Positions 25,768-34,378 of a stretch of 64,000 bases of DNA are shown here, one piece after another. Below the pieces are notes generated by a model that saw nothing but the letters and a program-made list of their open reading frames with translations, did no database searches and had not been told where the DNA came from. Position 1 is the stretch's first letter. The number at the start of each line of letters is the position of its first letter. Origin of the DNA: Lentzea cavernae (GTDB lineage Bacteria > Actinomycetota > Actinomycetes > Mycobacteriales > Pseudonocardiaceae); the NCBI RefSeq assembly GCF_014653695.1, contig NZ_BNAR01000022.1:59093-123092 (forward strand), in the 5' to 3' direction. The translations under genes were made by a program, and so were the position numbers.

Positions 25768-26790
25768 TCAACGACCGGTCAGGATCTCACCGACGTAGTT
25801 GGCAACCGCGCGCACGGCCGCCATAGTCCCGGGGTAGTCCATGCGCGTCGGTCCGACGACGCCCAGACCCCCGAGCGGGTTGTCACGGCTGCCGTAGCCG
25901 ATGGACACCACGGAGGTGCTGCGCATCTCGGCGGCCTCGTTCTCCTCGCCGATGCGCACCAGCACACGACCGGGGTCGCGCGAGGCGGCGAGCAGCTTGA
26001 GCACGACGACCTGTTCCTCCAACGCCTCCAGCACCTGTCGCAGCGAGCCGGGGAAGTCGGTGATGTTGCGCGTGAGGTTCGCGGTACCGCCGAGCACCAG
26101 CCGTTCCTCGGGGTGCTCCACCAGCGTCTCGATGAGCACAGTAGCGACTCGCAGCATCGGGTCGCGCAGGTTCGACGGAACCTCGTCGGGCAGTTCGGCG
26201 ACCTTGGCCGACGCCTCGGCCAGCCGCTGCCCCGCCATCGCCTGGTTCAGCACACCGCGCAACTGGGCCGTGTGCTCCTCGCTGATGACGTCCCCGAGCT
26301 CCACGATCCGCTGGTCCACCCGGCCCGTGTCCGTGATCAGCACCAGCATCAGCCGCGACGGCGTGATCGGCAGCACCTCCAGGTGACGCACGGCCGCGCG
26401 CGACAACGTCGGCACCTGGATCACCGCCACCTGCCGCGTGAGCTGCGCGAGCAACCGGACACTGCGGCGCATCACGTCGTCGAGGTCGAGCGCCCCGTCG
26501 AGGAAGCTGCGGATCGCCCGCTTCTCGGCCTGCGACAGCGGCTTGATCTCGCTCAGCTTGTCCACGAAGAGCCGGTAGCCCTTGTCCGTGGGCACGCGCC
26601 CGGCACTGGTGTGCGGCTGGGCGATGTACCCGTCGTCCTCCAGCGCGGCCATGTCGTTGCGCACGGTCGCGCTCGAGACGCCCAGGTTGTGCCGCTCGAC
26701 CAGGGCTTTGGACCCGACGGGCTCCTGGTTGGACACGTAGTCGGCGACGATGGCGCGCAGCACCTCGAACCGACGCTCATCGGCGTTCAC
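25768..26790 (-). CDS. hrcA: heat-inducible transcription repressor HrcA
   Basis: A 340-residue HrcA: N-terminal winged helix (RRFEVLRAIVADYVSNQEPVGSKALVERHNLGVSSATVRNDMAALEDDGYIAQPHTSAGRVPTDKGYR) and GAF-like ligand domain. It represses groE/dnaK-type operons through the CIRCE element. The GTG at 26790 has GGAGG ten bases upstream. I looked for TTAGCACTC-type CIRCE halves in the 170 bp upstream and saw none, so autoregulation by CIRCE is not supported here. Confidence 0.96.
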   Translation of the reverse strand: MNADERRFEVLRAIVADYVSNQEPVGSKALVERHNLGVSSATVRNDMAALEDDGYIAQPHTSAGRVPTDKGYRLFVDKLSEIKPLSQAEKRAIRSFLDGALDLDDVMRRSVRLLAQLTRQVAVIQVPTLSRAAVRHLEVLPITPSRLMLVLITDTGRVDQRIVELGDVISEEHTAQLRGVLNQAMAGQRLAEASAKVAELPDEVPSNLRDPMLRVATVLIETLVEHPEERLVLGGTANLTRNITDFPGSLRQVLEALEEQVVVLKLLAASRDPGRVLVRIGEENEAAEMRSTSVVSIGYGSRDNPLGGLGVVGPTRMDYPGTMAAVRAVANYVGEILTGR

Positions 26791-26960
26791 CGCTGTCTCA
26801 CCTCCGTGTCCGCTGCTCCCGAGTTTACCCAGCCGATTTGGCGCCCGGTGCCCGCTCTGGAGTCGTGCTCCATCGGGGCTCAGTTCCCCCACGGGCCAGA
26901 GTCCTAGCGGCGCGCTGCTCGATCCGCATTCGGGAGGAAGGCGCACCTCCGTCTGCCGGA

Positions 26961-27716
26961 CTAGGTGGAAGGTTGCCTGGTGTCCGGCGCTTCGCCGATC
27001 GCCGTCATCGCCTCGACGCACAGGCGACCGTACGAGGTGACCGTCCACGCCGACCCGAACGCCATGCCAGAACTGTCGCCGTCCCCGGTGGTGATGAGTC
27101 CAGTGGTCGACAGGCGGGCGACGATCGCGTCGATGACCTCTTCGCTGCCAGGGACAGCTTCGATCAGCACATTTCTGAGCGGCTTGTCATCCACACGCCG
27201 CTTATGCCACCCCCATGTGCTTTGCGGTCCGTTTTGCATCGTCCCGAGAACCCTGGCGTCGATCGGATCCAAGTCCGCCAGTGTCGACACCACACGACTG
27301 AAGATCGCCTTCTTCTCCATGTCGGTCGCAAGAAGTCCTCGAACGAAGGCGTGCGACAGCGACCGGATCCACTCTTCGTCCGGGCTGGCAGCTGCAGCGC
27401 GCAAGAAGTCCGCCGTCATGTTGAGCGACTCCTCGTCGGACAGGTAGGCCTCGGTCAGCCGGGACTCACTCCAACCGGTCTGCTCGACAACGAACCCATT
27501 CGCCCGCTCGACGCGGTCGAGCCAGCGCTGCGAGATGAGACGCAGACGAGCCAGCCCTTCTTCCGTAGCTGCCGGCGTCGCTGCGGCGAGAACAGCCGCC
27601 AGTTCGGGATTTTTCAACACTGCTGCAGCGATGAGCCCGGCTCCGGCGCCCACGACGCCACCGGATGCGCGCAACGGCGCGCCGTGCCCTCCAGCCTTCG
27701 AACTGTCCTCGTTCAT
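26961..27716 (-). CDS. DUF4393/Abi-alpha-like protein, tentative
   Basis: A 251-residue protein. An N-terminal Gly/Ala-rich hydrophobic stretch (GGVVGAGAGLIAAAVL) is followed by a helical core containing LSDEESLNMTADFLRAAAAS, FVRGLLA and LADLDPIDARVL; the latter resembles the LSPLDAKIL turn of the Abi-alpha (DUF4393) family linked to abortive infection. The last 70 residues read like a winged helix (VIDAIVARLSTTGLITT and WTVTSYGRLCVEAM). Isolated between hrcA and a small gene, an insertion relative to the conserved order. Family call is by eye and uncertain. Confidence 0.45.
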   Translation of the reverse strand: MNEDSSKAGGHGAPLRASGGVVGAGAGLIAAAVLKNPELAAVLAAATPAATEEGLARLRLISQRWLDRVERANGFVVEQTGWSESRLTEAYLSDEESLNMTADFLRAAAASPDEEWIRSLSHAFVRGLLATDMEKKAIFSRVVSTLADLDPIDARVLGTMQNGPQSTWGWHKRRVDDKPLRNVLIEAVPGSEEVIDAIVARLSTTGLITTGDGDSSGMAFGSAWTVTSYGRLCVEAMTAIGEAPDTRQPST

Positions 27717-27789
27717 GAGGTCATGATCCGGCGTCTGGTCCGGTCACAACCGGATCCACCAGGGCTCCGTTTTTGTCGGTGGTGCTCGC

Positions 27790-27801
27790 TAGGGTCCAAA
27801 C
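27790..27801 (+). promoter_or_regulatory. leaderless -10 element of small gene
   Basis: TAGGGT (27790-27795) then six bases to the GTG at 27802. Confidence 0.5.
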
Positions 27802-28017
27802 GTGGGCAACGTGGTGTGGCTGCGGCCACCGGAGGAGGAAGGTCCCGAACCGGGGAGAGCGTGCCTGGTCCACAGCGACGACGAGTGGTGGGAAGGCACC
27901 GTCGTCTGGGAAGGAGCTCGTCGCGAGGACGGGTTGTGGTGGGGCACGGCGACCTACCGCAAGAACGGCGAGACCGTCACCGAGGTGCACAGCCAGCACG
28001 ACCTGCGCGCCCGCTGA
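27802..28017 (+). CDS. small hypothetical protein, 71 aa
   Basis: A 71-residue protein, Trp-rich with SH3-like short strands (NVVWLRPP, DEWWEGTVVW, GLWWGTATY), no known domain. The GTG is preceded by TAGGGT and six bases, supporting real leaderless transcription. It converges with hemW, with two bases between stops. Confidence 0.6.
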   Translation: MGNVVWLRPPEEEGPEPGRACLVHSDDEWWEGTVVWEGARREDGLWWGTATYRKNGETVTEVHSQHDLRAR

Positions 28018-28019
28018 AG

Positions 28020-29228
28020 TCAGGGCAGCAGCCGCCGGACGACGGCGTCGGCCAGCAGGCGGCCTCGGTCGGTCAGCACGCAGCGGTCGTCGTACGGCTC
28101 CAGCAGCCCGTCGGCGATCGCCTGCTTGGCCGCTTCACGACCGTCGGGGTCCAGCACGTCCACGGGCAGGCCCTCGGACAGGCGCAGTTCCAGCAGCACG
28201 CGCTCGACGCGCTGGTCTTCAGCCGACAGCACCTCACGGCCGGCGGCGGGCGACGCACCGGAGGCCAGCAGGGACGAGTAGCGGGCCGGGTGCTTCACGT
28301 TCCAGAAGCGCACGCCGCCGACGTGGCTGTGCGCACCGGGGCCGAAGCCCCACCAGTCCGCGCCCTTCCAGTACAGGACGTTGTGCCGGCACTGGGCAGC
28401 CTCGGACGTGGCCCAGTTCGACACCTCGTACCAGGAGAAACCGGCGCCGGACAGAACCGAGTCGACCATCTCGTACGACGAGGCCAGCACGTCGTCGTCG
28501 GGCATCGGCAGGTCGCCGCGGCGGATGCGGCGGGCCAGGCCGGTGCCGTCCTCCACGATCAACGCGTAGGCGGACACGTGGTCGACGCCCGCGGCCAGCA
28601 CGGCGTCGAGCGACGCGGCCAGGTCCGAGGGCCGCTCGCCCGGCGTGCCATAGATCAGGTCGAGGTTCACGTGCTCGAATCCGGCCGCACGGGCCTCCAA
28701 AGCGGCTTCGCCCGGACGGCCGGGCGTGTGTTTGCGGTCCAGCACGGCCAGAACGTGGCGTGCGGCCGACTGCATGCCCAACGACACGCGCGTGTAGCCG
28801 GACGCACGGATGCCCTCGAAGAAGGAAACAGAGGTCGACTCGGGGTTCGACTCCGTCGTCACCTCGGCGCCGGGAGCGAGGCCGAACGACTGGCGCACGG
28901 CGTCCAGCACGTCCGAAAGACCGGAGGCGCCGAGCAAGGAGGGCGTTCCGCCGCCGACGAACACGGTTTCGGCCGCAGGTGCGGTGCCGAGGACGGAGGC
29001 GGCGAGGTCCAGTTCGCGGCGCAGGCCCTCGAGCCACGACTCGGGTGACGCGGAGGTCCCCAGCTCGCCGGGGGTGTAGGTGTTGAAGTCGCAGTAGCCG
29101 CAGCGGGTCGCGCAGAACGGCACGTGCACGTAGATGCCGAAGGGGCGCGAACCGACGCCGGCGAGGGCGGAAGGGGGAAGCGAACCGTCGGCGGGCGCGG
29201 GCTCGCCTTCGGGCAGAGCGGAGGGCAT
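28020..29228 (-). CDS. hemW: heme chaperone HemW (HemN-like radical SAM)
   Basis: A 402-residue radical SAM protein with the C-x3-C-x2-C cluster in PFCATRCGYCDFNTY, plus GGGTPSLL and the C-terminal HemN domain. Many actinobacterial 'hemN' copies are HemW, which inserts heme into target proteins, rather than coproporphyrinogen oxidase; the absence of the extra Cys just after the motif favours HemW. Corresponds by position to Rv2388c. Divergent from the sulfur operon leader. Confidence 0.9.
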   Translation of the reverse strand: MPSALPEGEPAPADGSLPPSALAGVGSRPFGIYVHVPFCATRCGYCDFNTYTPGELGTSASPESWLEGLRRELDLAASVLGTAPAAETVFVGGGTPSLLGASGLSDVLDAVRQSFGLAPGAEVTTESNPESTSVSFFEGIRASGYTRVSLGMQSAARHVLAVLDRKHTPGRPGEAALEARAAGFEHVNLDLIYGTPGERPSDLAASLDAVLAAGVDHVSAYALIVEDGTGLARRIRRGDLPMPDDDVLASSYEMVDSVLSGAGFSWYEVSNWATSEAAQCRHNVLYWKGADWWGFGPGAHSHVGGVRFWNVKHPARYSSLLASGASPAAGREVLSAEDQRVERVLLELRLSEGLPVDVLDPDGREAAKQAIADGLLEPYDDRCVLTDRGRLLADAVVRRLLP

Positions 29229-29398
29229 GCCGACAAGTGTCCCCTACGGCCCGAATGGTGGTGCACAGCCAGCGGATGTATCTGTCGGTGACAGAGATAT
29301 CACGGAGTGAAACCAGCCTAGGATGTCAACTCGGCCTCGTCAATCCCAGCATTCGGTTGGCGGTGGACCACGCACTGGACGGCATGCACACTGAGGTC

Positions 29399-29485
29399 AT
29401 GCATTCGACTGGAGTCCGCCTCGTGGCCCGCCGCCACGTCGACTTCCGTCGTGTCTCCAGCGCGATGTGCCGTCGTTCGGCATGA
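29399..29485 (+). CDS. short leader peptide upstream of sulfur operon
   Basis: A 28-codon ORF reading MHSTGVRLVARRHVD, then FRRVSSAMCRRSA. Actinobacterial sulfur-assimilation operons are often preceded by such short Arg-rich ORFs (RRHVDxxRVSSAxCR type) annotated as putative leader peptides. The Cys near the C-terminus makes a cysteine-starvation sensor plausible. An upstream ATG at 29384 would add five residues; GAGG two bases before 29399 suits the short form only weakly. It stops 106 bp before sirA and is followed at once by alternative hairpins. The gap 29229-29591 otherwise holds nothing else I recognise. Confidence 0.75.
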   Translation: MHSTGVRLVARRHVDFRRVSSAMCRRSA

Positions 29486-29489
29486 CCGC

Positions 29490-29526
29490 GCGCTGATTTG
29501 TTCCCGTCAGCGCCCGGCGCGCTGAC
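29490..29526 (+). promoter_or_regulatory. mutually exclusive hairpins, putative attenuator
   Basis: TCAGCGC (29507-29513) can pair with GCGCTGA just after the leader stop (29490-29496, 10-nt loop) or, extended to GTCAGCGC (29506-29513), with GCGCTGAC (29519-29526, 5-nt CCGGC loop). The two pairings exclude each other, the layout of a ribosome-mediated attenuator: a ribosome stalled in the leader or at its stop would change which forms. No U-tract follows the distal stem, so it might instead act on sirA translation or by Rho access. Confidence 0.55.
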
Positions 29527-29591
29527 GACGCCCCCACCACGAGCACCTCCGGGCTTCTTCACGCGCACCGAGCGCCTCGAAACCCCGGAGG

Positions 29592-31277
29592 ATGGCGATG
29601 GCCACGCCGCAGACGTCACCGCGTGCCAAGCAGCGTCGCGGCGAGGGTCAGTGGGCACTCGGATACCGAGAGCCGCTGAACCCCAACGAGCGGAGCAAGA
29701 AGGACGACAACCCGCTCAACGTCCGCGCCCGCATCGAGAACATCTACGCCCACGGCGGTTTCGACTCGATCGACCCGGCCGATCTTCGCGGACGGTTCCG
29801 CTGGTACGGCCTCTACACCCAGCGCAAGCCCGGCATCGACGGCGGCCGCACGGCCACGCTGGAGCCGGAGGAGCTGGACGACGAGTTCTTCATGATGCGC
29901 GTCCGCAGTGACGGCGGTGCGCTCACCACGCAGCAGTTGAGGGTCCTCGGCGAGATCTCGCAGACCTACGCGCGGGACACGGCGGACATCACCGACCGCC
30001 AGAACATCCAGTACCACTGGATCCGGGTCGAGGACGTTCCCACGATCTGGCAGAAGCTCGAAGCCGTGGACCTGACGACGATGGAGGCGTGTGGCGACAG
30101 CCCGCGCGTCATCCTCGGGTCGCCGGTCGCGGGCATCTCGGTGGACGAGGTGATCAACGGGCAGCCGGCGATCGACACGATCCTCGAGCGCTACATCGGC
30201 GACCCGCGCTTCTCCAACCTGCCGCGCAAGTTCAAGACCGCCATCTCCGGCCTGCAGGACGTCGCGCACGAGATCCACGACATCGCGTTCGTCGGCGTGA
30301 ACCACCCCGAGCACGGGCCCGGCTTCGACCTCTGGGTCGGCGGCGGTCTGTCCACGAACCCCATGCTGGGCAAGCGCTTGGGCGCGTGGGTGCCGCTCGA
30401 CGAGGTGCCGGACGTGTGGGAGGCGGTCATCTCCGTCTTCCGCGACTACGGCTACCGCCGCCTGCGCCACCGCGCGCGCATCAAGTTCCTCGTCGCCGAC
30501 TGGGGCCCGGAGAAGTTCCGCCAGGTCGTCGAGGACGAGTACCTCAAGCGCAAGATGATCGACGGTCCCGCGCCGGAGACCCTGGACCAGCAGCTCGACC
30601 ACATCGGCGTGCACAAGCAGAAGGACGGCCTGTTCTACGTCGGCGCCGCGCCCGTCGCGGGACGCGTGTCGGGCTCGATCCTCGTCGAGGTCGCGAAGTA
30701 CGCCGAACGGGCGGGCTCCGGCCGCGTCCGCTTCACGCCGCAGCAGAAGATCATCGTGCTGGACGTGCCCGAGGCCGAGATCCCCCAGCTCAAGAGCGAT
30801 CTCGCGAAGCTCGGCCTGCAGGTCGACCCGTCGCCGTGGCGGCGGGGAATCATGGCCTGCACCGGCATCGAGTTCTGCAAGCTCGCGATCGTCGAGACCA
30901 AGGCCCGCGCGCTCGACCTCGTCACGCAGCTCGAAGCGAACCTGAAGGACGTCGTCGACGGCGTCACGGCGCCGATCACCGTGCACATCAACGGCTGCCC
31001 CAACTCCTGCGCCCGCATCCAGACCGCGGACATCGGGCTCAAGGGCCAGATCGTCACGGACGAGCAGGGCAACCAGGTCGAGGGCTTCCAGGTCCACCTC
31101 GGCGGTGGCCTCGGCCTCGACGCCGGGTTCGGCAGGAAGCTGCGCGGCCACAAGGTGACCGCGAAGGAGCTGTCCGCGTACGTCGAACGGGTCGTGCGGA
31201 ACTTCGTCGCACAGCGGGAAACCGACGAGCGGTTCGCCCAGTGGGTCGCCCGCGCGGAAGAGGGGTCGCTGCGATGA
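29592..31277 (+). CDS. sirA: ferredoxin-dependent sulfite reductase
   Basis: A 561-residue assimilatory sulfite reductase of the NirA/SirA family, reducing sulfite to sulfide with siroheme and a [4Fe-4S] cluster. Cluster/siroheme cysteines are Cys423 and Cys429 (ACTGIEFC) and Cys469 and Cys473 (NGCPNSC). Tandem ferrite-like and nitrite reductase domains are complete, with basic siroheme residues. Being first in a cys operon with APS reductase makes sulfite rather than nitrite the substrate; M. tuberculosis Rv2391 is the counterpart. It overlaps the zinc-ribbon gene by 4 bp. Confidence 0.95.
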   Translation: MAMATPQTSPRAKQRRGEGQWALGYREPLNPNERSKKDDNPLNVRARIENIYAHGGFDSIDPADLRGRFRWYGLYTQRKPGIDGGRTATLEPEELDDEFFMMRVRSDGGALTTQQLRVLGEISQTYARDTADITDRQNIQYHWIRVEDVPTIWQKLEAVDLTTMEACGDSPRVILGSPVAGISVDEVINGQPAIDTILERYIGDPRFSNLPRKFKTAISGLQDVAHEIHDIAFVGVNHPEHGPGFDLWVGGGLSTNPMLGKRLGAWVPLDEVPDVWEAVISVFRDYGYRRLRHRARIKFLVADWGPEKFRQVVEDEYLKRKMIDGPAPETLDQQLDHIGVHKQKDGLFYVGAAPVAGRVSGSILVEVAKYAERAGSGRVRFTPQQKIIVLDVPEAEIPQLKSDLAKLGLQVDPSPWRRGIMACTGIEFCKLAIVETKARALDLVTQLEANLKDVVDGVTAPITVHINGCPNSCARIQTADIGLKGQIVTDEQGNQVEGFQVHLGGGLGLDAGFGRKLRGHKVTAKELSAYVERVVRNFVAQRETDERFAQWVARAEEGSLR

Positions 31278-31432
31278 CCGAGCGCGCGACGCCGTTCTAC
31301 TGCCCCTACTGCGGCGACGAGGACCTCCGGCCGCAGGAGGAACCCAGCTACGCGTGGCTGTGCACCGGGTGCCGCCGCGTCTTCAAGGTCTCGTTCGTCG
31401 GGCTCAACCTGCCGCAGGAGGTGAAGAAGTGA
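31274..31432 (+). CDS. small zinc-ribbon protein of the sulfur operon
   Basis: A 52-residue protein with two Cys pairs (FYCPYCGDEDLR and WLCTGCRRVFKV), a compact zinc ribbon. Start and stop overlap both neighbours (ATGA with sirA, GTGA with cysH), so it is made in fixed ratio with sulfite reductase and APS reductase. Such ORFs recur in actinobacterial cys operons but have no assigned function; a role as an adaptor is only a guess. Confidence 0.8.
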   Translation: MTERATPFYCPYCGDEDLRPQEEPSYAWLCTGCRRVFKVSFVGLNLPQEVKK

Positions 31433-32124
31433 GCGATCTCAAGGAGGACCTCAAGATCGTCGCCGAAGCCGCTGAGCTGGAGCTGAAGGACGCGGGCCCC
31501 GAAGAGGCGCTGGAGTGGGTCGCGCGGACGTTCGGCGACAGCTACATCGTCGCCTCCAACATGCAGGACGCCGTGCTGATCGACCTCGCCGCCAAGGTGA
31601 AGCCGAACTTCGACGTGCTGTTCCTGGAGACGGGCTACCACTTCCCGGAGACCATCGGCGTGCGCGACGCCGTCGCTGTCGTCTACCCGGAGGTGCGCAT
31701 CGTCAACGCGGCCGCCGAGCAGTCGGTCGAGGACCAGGAACGCGAGTTCGGCCTGCTGTACCAGTCGGATCCGGCCACCTGCTGCAACCTGCGGAAGGTG
31801 ATCCCGCTGCGCCGTGAGCTCGCGAAGTACGACGCGTGGGTCACCGGTGTGCGCCGCGTGGACGCCCCGACCAGGGCGAACACGCCGATCGTGCAGTGGG
31901 ACGACCGCAACGGCCTGGTGAAGATCAACCCGATCGCTCCGTGGAGCGATGACGAGTTCAACGCCTACATCAGCGAGAAGGGCATCCTCGAGAACCTGTT
32001 GGTGCAGGAGGGATATCCCTCCATCGGCTGCCTGCCGTGCACCGCGAAGCCGTTGCCGGGGCAGGACGCCCGCAGCGGCCGGTGGGCCGGTCAGTCCAAG
32101 ACGGAATGTGGGTTGCACGGATGA
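31429..32124 (+). CDS. cysH: adenylyl-sulfate (APS) reductase
   Basis: A 231-residue assimilatory APS reductase. Iron-sulfur Cys118-Cys119 and Cys201/Cys204 (the CC...CxxC set), plus the catalytic Cys227 in the C-terminal ECGLHG, identify an APS- rather than PAPS-using enzyme. It reduces APS to sulfite and AMP using thioredoxin. AGGAGG ribosome binding site inside the zinc-ribbon gene. No APS kinase is present in the operon, consistent with the direct APS route. Confidence 0.95.
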   Translation: MSDLKEDLKIVAEAAELELKDAGPEEALEWVARTFGDSYIVASNMQDAVLIDLAAKVKPNFDVLFLETGYHFPETIGVRDAVAVVYPEVRIVNAAAEQSVEDQEREFGLLYQSDPATCCNLRKVIPLRRELAKYDAWVTGVRRVDAPTRANTPIVQWDDRNGLVKINPIAPWSDDEFNAYISEKGILENLLVQEGYPSIGCLPCTAKPLPGQDARSGRWAGQSKTECGLHG

Positions 32125-33020
32125 CACTCGCGCTCGACACCCTCGGCCGCCTCGAATCGGAGGCGATCCACATCTTCCGCGAGGTCGCGGGCGAGTTCGA
32201 CCGGCCGGTGATCCTCTTCTCCGGCGGCAAGGACTCGACGCTGCTGCTGCACCTCGCGATCAAGGCGTTCTACCCGGCGCCGGTGCCGTTCCCGCTGCTG
32301 CACGTCGACACCGGGCACAACTTCGACGAGGTCATCGAGTTCCGCGACCGCGTCGTCGCGCAGCACGGTCTGCGCCTGGAGGTCGCGAAGGTCCAGGACT
32401 GGATCGACGACGGCCGCCTCGAAGAACGTCCGGACGGCACGCGCAACCCGTTGCAGACGGTGCCGCTGCTCGACTCGATCAACGAGCACAAGTACGACGC
32501 GGTGTTCGGCGGCGGACGCCGGGACGAGGAACGCGCCCGCGCCAAGGAGCGGATCTTCAGCCTGCGCACGGCCTTCGGCCAGTGGGACCCGAAGCGCCAG
32601 CGCCCGGAGCTGTGGAACCTCTACAACGGCCGGCACCGCGCCGGTGAGCACGTCCGCGTGTTCCCGCTGTCGAACTGGACCGAGCTCGACGTCTGGAACT
32701 ACATCGAACGCGAGGGCATCGAGCTCCCGGACATCTACTACTCGCACCAGCGCGACGTGTTCCTGCGCGACGGCATGTGGCTCGCCGAAGGCCCCTGGGG
32801 CACGGCGCGCGACGGCGAAACGTTGCTGCGCAAGACGGTTCGCTACCGCACGGTCGGCGACGGCTCCTGCACGGGCGCCGTCGAGTCCGACGCGTCCGAC
32901 ATCCACGCGGTGATCGCCGAGGTCTCCGCGTCACGACTGACCGAGCGCGGCGCCACGCGGGCCGACGACCGGTTGTCCGAGGCCGCCATGGAAGACCGCA
33001 AGCGGGAGGGCTACTTCTAA
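32121..33020 (+). CDS. cysD: sulfate adenylyltransferase subunit 2
   Basis: A 299-residue CysD, the ATP-pyrophosphatase-type subunit that forms APS from sulfate and ATP. SGGKDS P-loop (PVILFSGGKDSTLLLHLA), and conserved RDEERARAKER and YYSHQRDVF. Overlaps cysH by 4 bp; directly abuts cysN. Confidence 0.96.
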   Translation: MTLALDTLGRLESEAIHIFREVAGEFDRPVILFSGGKDSTLLLHLAIKAFYPAPVPFPLLHVDTGHNFDEVIEFRDRVVAQHGLRLEVAKVQDWIDDGRLEERPDGTRNPLQTVPLLDSINEHKYDAVFGGGRRDEERARAKERIFSLRTAFGQWDPKRQRPELWNLYNGRHRAGEHVRVFPLSNWTELDVWNYIEREGIELPDIYYSHQRDVFLRDGMWLAEGPWGTARDGETLLRKTVRYRTVGDGSCTGAVESDASDIHAVIAEVSASRLTERGATRADDRLSEAAMEDRKREGYF

Positions 33021-34364
33021 ATGAGCGACCTTTTGAGGCTGGCCACCGCAGGCAGCGTGGACGACGGCAAGTCCACGCTCGTCGGCAGGTTGCTCTACGA
33101 CACCAAGTCCGTGCTCGCGGACACGCTCGACGCCGTGCACCGCGCGAGCGCCGACCGCGGTCTCGCGACCCCGGACCTGTCGTTGCTGGTCGACGGCCTG
33201 CGTTCGGAACGCGAGCAGGGCATCACGATCGACGTCGCGTACCGGTACTTCGCGACACCCAAGCGAAGCTTCGTCCTCGCGGACACCCCAGGGCACGTGC
33301 AGTACACCCGCAACACCGTCACGGGAGCCTCCACCGCGCAGCTCGCGGTCCTGCTGGTCGACGCGCGCAAAGGCGTCATCGAGCAGACCCGGCGCCACGC
33401 GGCGGTTCTCGCGCTGCTCGGTGTGCCGCGGCTCGTGCTGGCGGTCAACAAGATCGACCTCGTGGACTACGACGAGGTGACGTTCTCCCGCATCGCCAAG
33501 GAGTTCACGGCGCACGCCACGGCCCTGGGCTACACCGAGGACTCGGTCGTCGAGATCCCGGTGTCTGCGCTGGCCGGGGACAACGTCGTGGAGAAGTCCG
33601 CGAACACGCCCTGGTACTCCGGCCCGACCCTGCTGGAGCACCTCGAGAACGTGCCGGTCGAGCCCGACCCACACGACGCCCCGTTCCGCTTCCCCGTGCA
33701 GTACGTGATCCGCCCGCGCACGGCCGAGCACCTCGACTACCGGGGTTACGCCGGTCTGGTCGCGGCCGGCACGGTCAAGCCGGGCGACGAGGTCGTCGTG
33801 CTGCCGTCGGGACGTCGCTCGACGGTCACCAAGATCGACACAGCAGATGGCGAACTGGCCGAAGCGGCGGCCGGCCAGTCCGTCACGCTGCTGCTGGCCG
33901 ACGACATCGACATCTCCCGGGGCGACCTGATCTCGGTGACGGGCAACGAACCCACCGTCACCGACGAGCTGGACGCCACCCTCTGCTGGCTCGCGGAGAA
34001 GCCTCTGCGCGCCGGCGCCCGAGTCCTCGTCAAGCACGGCACGCGCACCGTGCAGGCGATGGTCACCGAGCTGCGCGACCGCTTCGACGAGCAGAACCTG
34101 TCCAGTGTGGACAGCCCTGCCTCGTTGGAGCTGAACGAGATCGGCCGAGTGGCTCTGCGTCTCGCAGAGCCCGTACCGCTGGACGACTACAGCTTCAGCC
34201 GGCGCACCGGGTCCTTCCTGGTGATCGACGTGAGTGATGGTTCCACTCTCGCCGCCGGTCTGGTCGGGGCTCCGCTGCCGTTGCTCGAGAACGGCGTGGA
34301 GAGCTGTACCGGGGGTAGCGCGGCTACCCCTGACAACCATGCCCTCGTCTCCCCCGGTCCCTGA
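33021..34364 (+). CDS. cysN: sulfate adenylyltransferase subunit 1 (GTPase)
   Basis: A 447-residue GTPase that drives APS synthesis with CysD. G1 AGSVDDGKST, G2/G3 EREQGITID and DTPGH, G4 NKIDL, then two EF-Tu-like barrels. There is no fused CysC kinase domain. The last ~20 residues after GAPLPLLENG are atypical and coincide with an 8-bp hairpin (34312-34330), so the coding tail may be a recent extension. Confidence 0.95.
   Translation: MSDLLRLATAGSVDDGKSTLVGRLLYDTKSVLADTLDAVHRASADRGLATPDLSLLVDGLRSEREQGITIDVAYRYFATPKRSFVLADTPGHVQYTRNTVTGASTAQLAVLLVDARKGVIEQTRRHAAVLALLGVPRLVLAVNKIDLVDYDEVTFSRIAKEFTAHATALGYTEDSVVEIPVSALAGDNVVEKSANTPWYSGPTLLEHLENVPVEPDPHDAPFRFPVQYVIRPRTAEHLDYRGYAGLVAAGTVKPGDEVVVLPSGRRSTVTKIDTADGELAEAAAGQSVTLLLADDIDISRGDLISVTGNEPTVTDELDATLCWLAEKPLRAGARVLVKHGTRTVQAMVTELRDRFDEQNLSSVDSPASLELNEIGRVALRLAEPVPLDDYSFSRRTGSFLVIDVSDGSTLAAGLVGAPLPLLENGVESCTGGSAATPDNHALVSPGP
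34312..34330 (+). promoter_or_regulatory. hairpin at the cysN 3' end, between operon parts
   Basis: GGGGTAGC-GCG-GCTACCCC, 8-bp stem with 3-nt loop, inside the last codons of cysN and 48 bases before the transporter gene. No U-tract. It could slow polymerase or protect the 3' end of the upstream mRNA and so separate expression of the enzyme and transporter halves. Confidence 0.55.
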
Positions 34365-34378
34365 AAGGCCACACTTCC

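Noticed and set aside
26791..26960. Possible CIRCE element upstream of hrcA
   Set aside because: No TTAGCACTC / GAGTGCTAA halves were found; only a small GGAG/CTCC pair.
29616..31151. 511-codon open frame antisense to the sulfite reductase gene
   Set aside because: It mirrors the codon structure of sirA and has no domain, start signal or homology.
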